Positions 17,253 to 25,122 of a stretch of DNA of 64,000 bases are shown piece by piece. The stretch lies in NCBI RefSeq assembly GCF_024198235.1, contig NZ_JAKCFB010000008.1:1-64000 (forward strand). The letters run 5' to 3'. The position numbers were made by a program, and so were the translations under genes. Position 1 is the first letter of the stretch. The number at the start of each line of letters is the position of its first letter. Below the pieces are notes generated by a model. It was not told where the DNA came from, searched no databases, and was given only the letters and a program-made list of their open reading frames with translations. The stretch comes from Myxococcus dinghuensis. Lineage in GTDB: Bacteria > Myxococcota > Myxococcia > Myxococcales > Myxococcaceae.

Positions 17253-20200
17253 ATGAGCAGGGCTTGGTTGGCCGGCCAGGACAGGCCGGGACGCGGTGCC
17301 ATGCGCGTCGTTCGCGCTCTCACCATGTGCGGGCTGTTGGGAATGTGGCTCGTGGGAGGTGTCGGGTGCGAAGCGGCGCCCGGCCCGACGCGTCAGACTG
17401 TCGCGTCCGACCAGGGGGGAAGCACGTCGCGCTTCCAGCCTGGCACGCGCTTCGACATCGCCATCAGTGGAGTGCGGTCCTGGTTGGACTCGCTCCCGGG
17501 CGATGAGCAGCCCGAGCAGCTCGCGGATTGGGCGGTGTTCGGCAGCCTCGTCCAGATGGGCCTCTCCGCCGAGGACGTACGCAGCGCCTGGTACGACCAG
17601 CTCCCCCTGCGCGACCCGATGTTCCGGGAGGTCACGCAGCAGGCGTACGGGAGGGGACGTCGCGCGCTCCTCCCGGATGGCTCGGCGTGGCTGTTCTACG
17701 CGGAGACGGACCCTGCTCCGCGCGCGACCCTGGCGCGCCTCGCGGACCAGGTGCGCATGGAGCTGGGCGCGGTGCCTCCTTCCTTCGTGCTGTTCAGCTA
17801 TCAGCCGGAGGTCTCGTCCGGGCTCATCCACGTCACGCTCCAGCGACAGGTGCCGGGCGAGGAGTTGTTCTCGAAGCGGTTCGGCTATGTGGCCGCGCGA
17901 GTCTCCTCGTCACGGGACCTCATGCGGTGGCTGGCGAAGGTGGACGACCTCTCCCACCTGTCACGTGTGAACGACTTCGGTGCCCTGGAGTTCGGTGGAC
18001 GCTGCTTCGAGGAGGAGCGGACTCCGGGACTGAGATTGGAGGATGTCGCCGCGCTGTATCAGGGACATGCAGAGGCAAAGGCTGCATCCCAACTCTCGGG
18101 CTTGGTGCCGCCCAAGAGTGAGCCTGGGTTTTCGCTGGATCCGACAACGGATCGTGCCGGGGCGATTCATGGGCTCGAGGAACTGCTGAGCGCTCCTGAC
18201 GTCTTTTTCATGCGCGCCATCAAGACGGTAAGGGCGCCTGGAAATCAGCACCCGATAGATGCGATGCCCATCGTGGTCCAGGACTCGCGGTGGCTCGTCT
18301 TGAGGGCCCTTGCAGAAGACGAGCCGGGCATTGACGAGGATTCACGTAAGGCTATCCAGGAGACGCTCCAAGCGCTTCGGGAGAGGGAAGGGTCGCCTTG
18401 GGAGCTGCTCAACCAGCTGGAGCAGCGGGTGGAGCCCAATCCTTTCGCACGCGATGCCGTGAGCCTCGTTCTTTCGGAGAACTCGTTCCAATGCGCGCGT
18501 TACGATGGGGGACTCCAAAACACCCGGATTGGCAATACCTTCTTCTACGGGGACCTGCTCGCCAAGGTCTGGGCTTCTACAGACTATTACAGGTCTGCTC
18601 CTGTCGACGACATCGAGGGGTTCCAGTCGGACCCGAGGGTCGCGCCTTCCGTAGGGGACGAATACCAGGGAGAAGAGGAGCGGCTCCCCTCTACGCGGAT
18701 CTGGTTTGGACCGAAGGCAGAGGGCGTGTCGAGAACCGCCGATGAGCGGGAGATCAACTTCGCCCACATCGGTACGAGGGTCTTCGCAGCGGGCTCCAAT
18801 CCCCTCGATCCCGCAGAGGAATCGTTGCCGGCGGAGACCTCGCGAAGGGTCATCGGTTGGTGGGATCGAAATTACGCGCGGCTTGCGGCCTACGAGCCGC
18901 AATACCATCTCCTGAACCAGGGAATGAAATGGTCGGCGGTCGCCGGATGGCTTTCTGACCAGGGATTGATGGATTTTCTCCGTGGCCGGACAGTGGACCG
19001 GTCCACGGGATTCCTGTCGTGGTACCAGCAGACGCCCAATCTGAGATTTCGCAAGGATGTCCGCTTCCTGCCCTCTGAGAGGACCCAGTCAAAAACCGAG
19101 TGCATGGAGTTGCTCGTCTCGTACCCATTCCGGTTTGGGGGAGGACTGTCGGTCATCAGTGGAGGTGTCTCCGGCGGGAACTCCCGGACCCTGACGGACG
19201 CCACAGTGGTGCCGAGCAAGGTGACGCGGCCCCAGGGCCGAGGAGGGCTGGACTACGTCCATTCCATTCCTGGCAAGATCGTGCGGCGCGATGGGGCTGC
19301 CTTCGAGTTGGGTGTGGGGAGCCATGGCAATCCCCTCGAGGTCGTGGTTCGCCCACCAGCGTCCGCACGTCTCCGCGCGGAGTCGCTTCAGTTGAGCGCG
19401 CCACAGATGACCGTCCGCTATGCCGCTCGTCCCGACGCACCACTTGGCGCGGTGCACGTCCATGTCGGGGGTATCGAGTTGGGGAGTCTGGAGGTCGCGA
19501 AGATTGCCGGACGAATCCAGTTGAAGTGGCTCGAGGGAACTCTCGACAAGGCGCGAGCCGTGAGCCGTGAGATCAACACTGCCGTTGAGGCAGGCAAATA
19601 TGCGAATGAAGCTCGTGCAAGCTGGCGCATTGCTTCGGAAGGGCGTTACCTCGTCGAGGGTCCGAGTGGAGTGGAAATCCTCCAGCGGGGCTCCGCCGAC
19701 TCGATCGGAACGCGAATCCTGGCCCACGCTGTGGGGGCGAGGAGGCAATCCCAGTCTCAGTTGCCGCTGATGATCAATGAGGCCACCTCGACCTTCCCGT
19801 TCACGGATGCGGAACTCTCGCGGAGACTCAGTGAGATGCCGTGGCAACGGATCCGTGCCAGGCCCGGTGATGGGCTTCTCGAGCGTGTGTTTACCGCGAC
19901 GGGACCTTCCCGGAAAGCAAGGCTCATCACGTTGCCGCTTCGGGGCAGAGGCATGCGGTCGGTGGAGGCCTATGTCGACCGACAAGGAACGCTCTACCTT
20001 CGTCGCCCGACTGCCACTGAGGCCCAGGGTGATTTCAACGACATCATTGCTCGTGAGTCCTTCACTCACGCCTATGTCTCCGAGCTGACCAAAGCCAAGA
20101 ACCTCCCTCGTGATGGCGGATTCCTTCCGCCGGCGGAGTTCGCTGAGACCGGGCGTATCGTGGCTGCTCAGCCGAAGCAGGTTCCCCCGCCCGAACTGCT

Positions 20201-20879
20201 CCCCACACTCCAGAATTCGCTGGAGAAGCTTCGGAAGGGAGAACTCATCCCTGCTGTCAAAGCAATCGAAGATCTCCGCCCCAGATTGGTATCCCGTACG
20301 ACCGACTGGTCCTGGCTCGACGATGTGCTCCGGAGTGATGGTCGTGATGGGTTGGAGGTTGCGCGGTACATCCAGGCCGAGGCTGTCCGGCCGGCGGATG
20401 CGGCCTTCAGATACTCGCTGACTCCGGAAGGTCAGGCTGTCTACTCCACCCTGGTGAATCCGGAGCGAATGGCCAGCCGACCCGTGACCAGGGAATCCCT
20501 CGAGGTGCTCGGAAACCATCCGGAAGAGATGGCCCGCACCGAATTGTGGATGTCCAGGTCGCTCCAGCGAAAGCTGGGGATGGAGCAGGTGGCCTCGCGC
20601 GGCGAGACGATGACCGAGGTGCTGAAGAATCCCACGCTCCAATTCGAGGAACTGATCGAGCCCGCCAAGAGCCTGGAGAAGGTCAGTCGGCTTCAAGAGG
20701 GCACGGAGCGCCTTGCTCGATGGGAGGGCAATGGCGCACATGGGGCCCAGTCCGCTGTCAGGGGCGTGCGCCACTACCGCGTCACCAAGAATCCTGCCCG
20801 CGCGAAGCCAGCAGACGAGGACTCGTCGAAGAAGGCCATGCTCGCCGTATTCGAGGGCAGCTCGGAATGCCACGACTGA
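17253..20879 (+). CDS. large exported protein of unknown function, first gene of the CHAT/ECF locus
   Basis: 1208 residues. The start at 17253 has GGGAGG five bases upstream; an ATG at 17301 would give a shorter, more typical signal peptide. The N-terminus holds a hydrophobic segment ending GGVGC, a borderline lipoprotein signal (Gly rather than Leu/Val at -3). No domain was recognised in the body. Segments such as MKWSAVAGWLSDQGLMDFL and LMELLVSYPFRFGGG-like stretches look globular. The first 240 codons have the usual GC-rich usage, but from about 18,000 to 20,700 the DNA is visibly less GC-rich than its neighbours, suggesting acquired or relaxed sequence. The stop overlaps the start of the next gene by 13 bp, so it is co-translated with the TPR-CHAT protease and may be its partner or target. 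Confidence 0.85.
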   Translation: MSRAWLAGQDRPGRGAMRVVRALTMCGLLGMWLVGGVGCEAAPGPTRQTVASDQGGSTSRFQPGTRFDIAISGVRSWLDSLPGDEQPEQLADWAVFGSLVQMGLSAEDVRSAWYDQLPLRDPMFREVTQQAYGRGRRALLPDGSAWLFYAETDPAPRATLARLADQVRMELGAVPPSFVLFSYQPEVSSGLIHVTLQRQVPGEELFSKRFGYVAARVSSSRDLMRWLAKVDDLSHLSRVNDFGALEFGGRCFEEERTPGLRLEDVAALYQGHAEAKAASQLSGLVPPKSEPGFSLDPTTDRAGAIHGLEELLSAPDVFFMRAIKTVRAPGNQHPIDAMPIVVQDSRWLVLRALAEDEPGIDEDSRKAIQETLQALREREGSPWELLNQLEQRVEPNPFARDAVSLVLSENSFQCARYDGGLQNTRIGNTFFYGDLLAKVWASTDYYRSAPVDDIEGFQSDPRVAPSVGDEYQGEEERLPSTRIWFGPKAEGVSRTADEREINFAHIGTRVFAAGSNPLDPAEESLPAETSRRVIGWWDRNYARLAAYEPQYHLLNQGMKWSAVAGWLSDQGLMDFLRGRTVDRSTGFLSWYQQTPNLRFRKDVRFLPSERTQSKTECMELLVSYPFRFGGGLSVISGGVSGGNSRTLTDATVVPSKVTRPQGRGGLDYVHSIPGKIVRRDGAAFELGVGSHGNPLEVVVRPPASARLRAESLQLSAPQMTVRYAARPDAPLGAVHVHVGGIELGSLEVAKIAGRIQLKWLEGTLDKARAVSREINTAVEAGKYANEARASWRIASEGRYLVEGPSGVEILQRGSADSIGTRILAHAVGARRQSQSQLPLMINEATSTFPFTDAELSRRLSEMPWQRIRARPGDGLLERVFTATGPSRKARLITLPLRGRGMRSVEAYVDRQGTLYLRRPTATEAQGDFNDIIARESFTHAYVSELTKAKNLPRDGGFLPPAEFAETGRIVAAQPKQVPPPELLPTLQNSLEKLRKGELIPAVKAIEDLRPRLVSRTTDWSWLDDVLRSDGRDGLEVARYIQAEAVRPADAAFRYSLTPEGQAVYSTLVNPERMASRPVTRESLEVLGNHPEEMARTELWMSRSLQRKLGMEQVASRGETMTEVLKNPTLQFEELIEPAKSLEKVSRLQEGTERLARWEGNGAHGAQSAVRGVRHYRVTKNPARAKPADEDSSKKAMLAVFEGSSECHD

Positions 20880-23734
20880 GGGATGATCCGGCGATCGAGG
20901 TCCTGCTGCGGGAACTCGATGCGTCAACGCGGCGAGGGGACAACGTCGTTGGCCCGGCGCTCCGGTGGCTGTTGTCCTCCGCACTGGTCGACGCGGCCCG
21001 GAAAGGGGACGACACGTCCCCGTACTCCCACAACGAGTACGTCGTGCTGCGGATGCTCGTCTCGGACCTGCGGCGGAAGGGCCATCGCGAGGACGCGGAC
21101 AAGATCCTCGCGGCACTGGCGGGGCGAGCGCTCTCCGAGCGAGCTTGGTCGATGTGGTGCGAGCTCCAACTCGATGACCTCCACGCCAAGGTCGAGTCCC
21201 TGGAACTGGATGGGGCGCTGCTGTTGCTGGAGTCGATCCTCGACGCTGCTCCTGGGGCGAGCTCCGAACTCCTGGCGCACGCTGCACGGTTCGACATTCC
21301 GGATGTGTCCCACGCCAGCCGCCAGGGGTTCCGCATCCGGATGTTGCATGCCCTGGGCTGTGTCTGGGCGGCCAGGGGCATGCTGGGGGAGGCCGCCAAG
21401 GCGCTGGACCTCGCGCTGCGCCTCCAGGACCGGAACCAGGAGCCCCGGGTGGTGACGGAGGACCTCGCGCTGCTGCTCGGGGAGGTCCTGTTGGATCGCG
21501 GCAACTTCGATGCCTTCGTCCGACTCAGTGAGGAACGAGCGTTCCTGGACCGTTCACCCAAGGCGCGTCGCGCATGGCGTTGTCTCGAAGCCTTGCTGCT
21601 CCACCTCCAAGGACGACCGTCACAGGCCGCGCAGCGGCTTCAGTGGATCCTGGAACCCTCCGAGCAGGCGCAGCCCCGCCGGCTCGTGGATTCGGCGACG
21701 TGGTTGCTGTCGAACGTGTTCCTAACGCTCAACCGGACGGATGAGGCCGAGGCGCTCGTGAAGGCGTCGTTGGGGGGCGGGCAGGTGCGGGGCTTCAATC
21801 ATGGGCAACTGCTGGCCGTGCTGGACGCGCGCCGCGAAGTGACGAGCACCCAGCAACTCCAGCCTCCGAAACGGAACGACAAGTTGGCGGACGGGACTTC
21901 TGGTGCCGCACCATCGAAGTCTCCGGATCCCGCTCCATTCCGGGACCGACGAGAGAGTCAGCGCATCTGGGACGACTGGTCCCGATGGGTGAACGACATC
22001 CTCCTGGACCTCCACGCCGGACGACTCGAGCGGGCCAGGGAGCGGTATGCGCAACTCTCCGAATGGAGCGGGTTGCTCGATTCGCAGGTCGCCGCGACGC
22101 AGTTCCTGCATGTGGGGGCGCTGGTGGCCTACCACGCAGGTGGATGGGAGACGGCGACGGGACTCGCCGCAACGGCGACGGAGGGCTATGCCCGGATGGG
22201 GTTGAGCCTGCGGGAGTGGGAAGCCTGCGACCTGTGGGTTTGTGCCCTGCGCGCGCACAGCCCCAAGGCCCCGGAGCTCCCAAGCTTGAAGGCGAGGAGC
22301 GTGGCGCTGCTGGAAGGATTCTCGCGGCGGCTCTCCGATAGGGATCGTCCTCTCGCGATGCTCGACAAGTGGTCCACCCTCGACGACAGCGTTCACGAGC
22401 ATTGCGCACGGCTGTGGTCGCTCCTTCCCTCGGAAGAGGATGAATACGGCGCTCCGCGGGGCTGGCGGGGGTTTCGCGAGGAGAGTGCGTGCGCACTCCG
22501 TGAGGTCCTGTCACGCGTCCGGTGGCCCTGGCCCGAGGACGCCTCCGGAGCGGAGCTGAGGGCTGCAAGGAGGCCGTCGACCGTGGCCGAGGCCGTGGTG
22601 GCGCTGCGTCGTCCTCTCGACCGGCCCGAGTTGTTCTCCCTTCCCTTCGGAGTCCTCTCCCCCGACACCGCGGTGCTGGCCTACGTCTCGCTCCCTGATC
22701 GACTCGAGCTGTTCCTCATCCAGTCGAGCGGTGTGACGCCCATCCGTCTCCACACGATGACGGGGCGTGTGGCGTTGTGGGAACGGGTGAAGAATGCACA
22801 GCAGTGCTTCTACAAGGCGAACAGCTGGGAGTCGGCTTCGGATAACAAGAGCGTCAAGGCGCTGACCGAGAGTCTGGGAATACGAGAGGTCGCGGGCTTC
22901 CTTGCGGCCAGCATCACCCACCTGTGCATCATCCCCGATGACGTGACCTTCCACGCGCCGTTCTGCGCCTTGCCGCTCTCCGACGGAACACCGCTGGTGC
23001 GGCGCTTCGCGATCTCCTTCCTGCCGCTGCCTGGCTGGGAGCTTGAGTCTCGCGTCCCTCGCTTTCGTTCGGGGCTCGCGGTCGCGGTCCAGTCCCCCCA
23101 ACTCGGAACAGACAATCTTCCGCCTCTCGCGGATGCGTACTGTGACGTCACCGCCGTGGCGGCCCTTATTCCTCCCGCACGGTTCAAGTCGCTGTCCCGT
23201 GAGGTCACCCGGGAGGCTGTGATGGCCGAACTGCGCATCGTCGAACTGGCGCACTTCGCCTGTCACGGTGAGTCCAAACCCTCCTGTCCCTTGGACTCGG
23301 GCATGGCCCTGTCCAACCAGTGGATCACGGTGGGCGACCTCCGGACGCTGCCGATGGAATCCCTCCGCCTGGCGGTGATGGGGGCCTGCTGGGGCGCGCA
23401 GACCACGCTCCTCCCGGGCCGGGAGATGCTCAGTCTCCCGGCGGCGTTCATCCAGCAAGGGGGCCGATGTGCCGTGGCCGCGCTCTGGGAGATCGACACC
23501 GAGATGGGAGGTGACTTCCAGCGAGACTTCTACGGGCGGCTCGCGAAGCTCGGGCCCGTTCGCGCGCTCGCGGAGACCCAGCGTCAATGGCTGCTGAGGC
23601 CGGGAGAGCCCACCCATTGGGCGGGCTATGTGGCGTATGTACGTGGCGCGCCCGTGAGGGCGTGGGCGCGCTGGCCCATCCGGTGGTGGCAGCGTTTCAA
23701 GCGCTTCGTTGCAAGACTCCGAGTTGGTGCCTGA
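20867..23734 (+). CDS. TPR-CHAT caspase-like protease
   Basis: 955 residues from the ATG at 20867. Residues 1 to about 560 are helical repeats of TPR type (LLLGEVLLDRGNFDAFVRL, CLEALLLHLQGRPSQAAQR). The C-terminal 330 residues form a CHAT domain, a caspase-like cysteine protease fold. The catalytic His is in VELAHFACHGES (His800) and the catalytic Cys in RLAVMGACWGAQT (Cys841), followed by the usual LSLPAAFIQQGGRCAVAALWEID strand-helix region. TPR-CHAT proteins cleave specific partner proteins in bacterial immunity (for example the CRISPR-linked Craspase and gasdermin activators). No Cas or gasdermin gene is visible here. It overlaps the gene before it by 13 bp and overlaps the convergent TIR gene by 38 bp at the 3' ends. 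Confidence 0.93.
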   Translation: MPRLRDDPAIEVLLRELDASTRRGDNVVGPALRWLLSSALVDAARKGDDTSPYSHNEYVVLRMLVSDLRRKGHREDADKILAALAGRALSERAWSMWCELQLDDLHAKVESLELDGALLLLESILDAAPGASSELLAHAARFDIPDVSHASRQGFRIRMLHALGCVWAARGMLGEAAKALDLALRLQDRNQEPRVVTEDLALLLGEVLLDRGNFDAFVRLSEERAFLDRSPKARRAWRCLEALLLHLQGRPSQAAQRLQWILEPSEQAQPRRLVDSATWLLSNVFLTLNRTDEAEALVKASLGGGQVRGFNHGQLLAVLDARREVTSTQQLQPPKRNDKLADGTSGAAPSKSPDPAPFRDRRESQRIWDDWSRWVNDILLDLHAGRLERARERYAQLSEWSGLLDSQVAATQFLHVGALVAYHAGGWETATGLAATATEGYARMGLSLREWEACDLWVCALRAHSPKAPELPSLKARSVALLEGFSRRLSDRDRPLAMLDKWSTLDDSVHEHCARLWSLLPSEEDEYGAPRGWRGFREESACALREVLSRVRWPWPEDASGAELRAARRPSTVAEAVVALRRPLDRPELFSLPFGVLSPDTAVLAYVSLPDRLELFLIQSSGVTPIRLHTMTGRVALWERVKNAQQCFYKANSWESASDNKSVKALTESLGIREVAGFLAASITHLCIIPDDVTFHAPFCALPLSDGTPLVRRFAISFLPLPGWELESRVPRFRSGLAVAVQSPQLGTDNLPPLADAYCDVTAVAALIPPARFKSLSREVTREAVMAELRIVELAHFACHGESKPSCPLDSGMALSNQWITVGDLRTLPMESLRLAVMGACWGAQTTLLPGREMLSLPAAFIQQGGRCAVAALWEIDTEMGGDFQRDFYGRLAKLGPVRALAETQRQWLLRPGEPTHWAGYVAYVRGAPVRAWARWPIRWWQRFKRFVARLRVGA

Positions 23735-24386
23735 CGCAGGCGTTGCACTCCTCCTCGAGGAACTCCACGAAGACTTTTCGCGAACCCTCCATGTCCATGC
23801 GCCACATGAGGGAGAGGATCTGCAACTGATGGGTCCGCCCGGGAATGGTGTTCGGGTGGATCTCCTGTTCGTACAGGAAGGAATAGAAGGCGACCTCGTC
23901 CAGGCAGGCGAAGGCGATGCGGCGCAGCGCGGAGCGAGAGGCGTTCAACAGCAGGGGATTCGCGGTGCTCGCGTGACGAGGGACGACCGTGCCCTGCTCG
24001 CGCTCGAAGAAATCGACGAGCTGTCGCAGTCCCGCTTCGAAGCCCCGGGCGAGGTTGGCGGGTGCGTGCTTGCGCAGCTCCTCGTCGACGTCGTTCCGTT
24101 CATCGAGGAGCACGGGCACGGGCGTGACGATCCGCTGCGTGAATTCGAGCATCCAGCGGGAGGCAGCCCGCAGCTCCGGCAGGAACTCGGAGACGAGGAC
24201 CACCGCGTACTGGCCTCTTTGGCCCTCCTCTGCCCATCTCCGCGTCGAGTCCATGCCGCCGCCGTCCAGTGGGCGGGTGTGGACAATCAGGTCCTTGCGG
24301 ACCCGGGGTAGCTCCTGGGCCAACCTGCGTGCGGTCTCCTCGTCCTCGCGGGCATGTCCGATGACGACCTCAAGTGTCGCTCCCAT
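23697..24386 (-). CDS. TIR-like domain protein
   Basis: 229 residues; the ATG at 24386 follows GAGGAGG with ideal spacing. The first 110 residues resemble TIR_2-type domains: LEVVIGHAREDEETARRLAQ as strand-loop-helix, YAVVLVSEFLPEL as the second strand, and ASRWMLEF, which carries the S-x-W-x2-E arrangement (Ser76, Trp78, Glu81) around the catalytic glutamate of NAD-hydrolysing TIRs. The C-terminal half (about 110-229) is predicted helical with two late cysteines and no recognised domain; it may be a sensor or oligomerisation part. Convergent with the TPR-CHAT gene, sharing 38 bp at the 3' ends, and divergent from the ECF sigma operon. A NADase role is inference; the glycine-rich BB-loop features are weak. 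Confidence 0.78.
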   Translation of the reverse strand: MGATLEVVIGHAREDEETARRLAQELPRVRKDLIVHTRPLDGGGMDSTRRWAEEGQRGQYAVVLVSEFLPELRAASRWMLEFTQRIVTPVPVLLDERNDVDEELRKHAPANLARGFEAGLRQLVDFFEREQGTVVPRHASTANPLLLNASRSALRRIAFACLDEVAFYSFLYEQEIHPNTIPGRTHQLQILSLMWRMDMEGSRKVFVEFLEEECNACVRHQLGVLQRSA

Positions 24387-24521
24387 GGGTTCCTCCTCGG
24401 GTGGGATGGGGCACCGAGGGAAACGCACGAGGCTGGCAAGGGCTTACGGGGTTTGCTTCCCGCCAGGGATTGAGGCGACCATCCGGGTCCGCCGAGGGTG
24501 GGGAGGGGACTCAGGGGACTC

Positions 24522-24533
24522 GACGTAAGGATT
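24522..24533 (+). promoter_or_regulatory. shared upstream motif, copy 2
   Basis: GACGTAAGGATT, identical to 17162-17173, lies 52 bases before the preferred ECF sigma start (24586), inside the 199-bp divergent region with the TIR gene. The next two bases differ only once (TC here, CC there). This is compatible with autoregulation by the encoded sigma factor plus control of the 17253 gene (inference). Confidence 0.45.
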
Positions 24534-24585
24534 TCGTGGGCCGCGCGTTTGCGCTGGCATGAACGGGCCCGAAGGAGTCGGCTGG

Positions 24586-25119
24586 ATGGACTCGAGCGAC
24601 GAGGGGCGTCTCCGTCGCGATGTGGGAATGATGCTCGACAGGCTCCGCCCCCGACTGCGGGCCCGGGCCCGGCGGATGCTGGGCCCGGACTCTCCCGAGG
24701 TCGAGGAGGTGGTGCAGGACACCATCGTCCGGTTCCTGCTCGCCACCCGCAACCGCCCGAAGTCCTGGGCCAGCGAGGAGGAGTGCGCCAACTACCTCTC
24801 GGCGGTGCTCTCGTCCTGCGTCATCGACCACTTCCGGCGGGCCAAGCTGCGCCGTGGTGGCGAGTCCGAGTTGAGCAATGTCGTCTCCATCCGCGAGCAA
24901 CTCAGCCCCCATGAACCGCCGGGGGTGACGGGCGAGTCCTTCCTGCGCGCGATGGCCGAGCTCACCGACGGGCAGCGCACCGCTTTCTCTCTGCTGTGCG
25001 AGGGTGGCTTGAGCTACCGGCAGATCGCACAGCGACTCAAGACCTCGCCGGAGGCCGTCGCCAAGCGCATCTGCGAGGCGCGCGGGGCCCTGGCGCAGAA
25101 ACTGGGATACCGGGACTGA
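24586..25119 (+). CDS. ECF-type RNA polymerase sigma factor
   Basis: 177 residues from the ATG at 24586, which has AAGGAG eight bases upstream; the ATG at 24559 lacks a ribosome site. Region 2 is seen in RARARRMLGPDSPEVEEVVQ followed by DTIVRFLLATRNR, and region 4 in MAELTDGQRTAFSLLCEGG with the helix-turn-helix SYRQIAQRLKTSPEAVAKRI. The length and two-domain make-up fit the ECF (group 4) class. The stop is 3 bp before the next gene, which begins with a zinc anti-sigma domain, the classical sigma/anti-sigma pairing. It therefore probably controls this locus in response to a signal handled by the fused TPR-CHAT protein. Confidence 0.92.
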   Translation: MDSSDEGRLRRDVGMMLDRLRPRLRARARRMLGPDSPEVEEVVQDTIVRFLLATRNRPKSWASEEECANYLSAVLSSCVIDHFRRAKLRRGGESELSNVVSIREQLSPHEPPGVTGESFLRAMAELTDGQRTAFSLLCEGGLSYRQIAQRLKTSPEAVAKRICEARGALAQKLGYRD

Positions 25120-25122
25120 GAC

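Noticed and set aside
18342-18352. Partial copy of the CGTAAGG motif (ACGTAAGG) inside the large exported gene
   Set aside because: It lies within coding sequence and shares only 8 bases, which is expected by chance.
24443-24448. CGTAAG on the minus strand upstream of the TIR gene
   Set aside because: Only six bases match the shared motif, not enough to propose regulation of the TIR gene.
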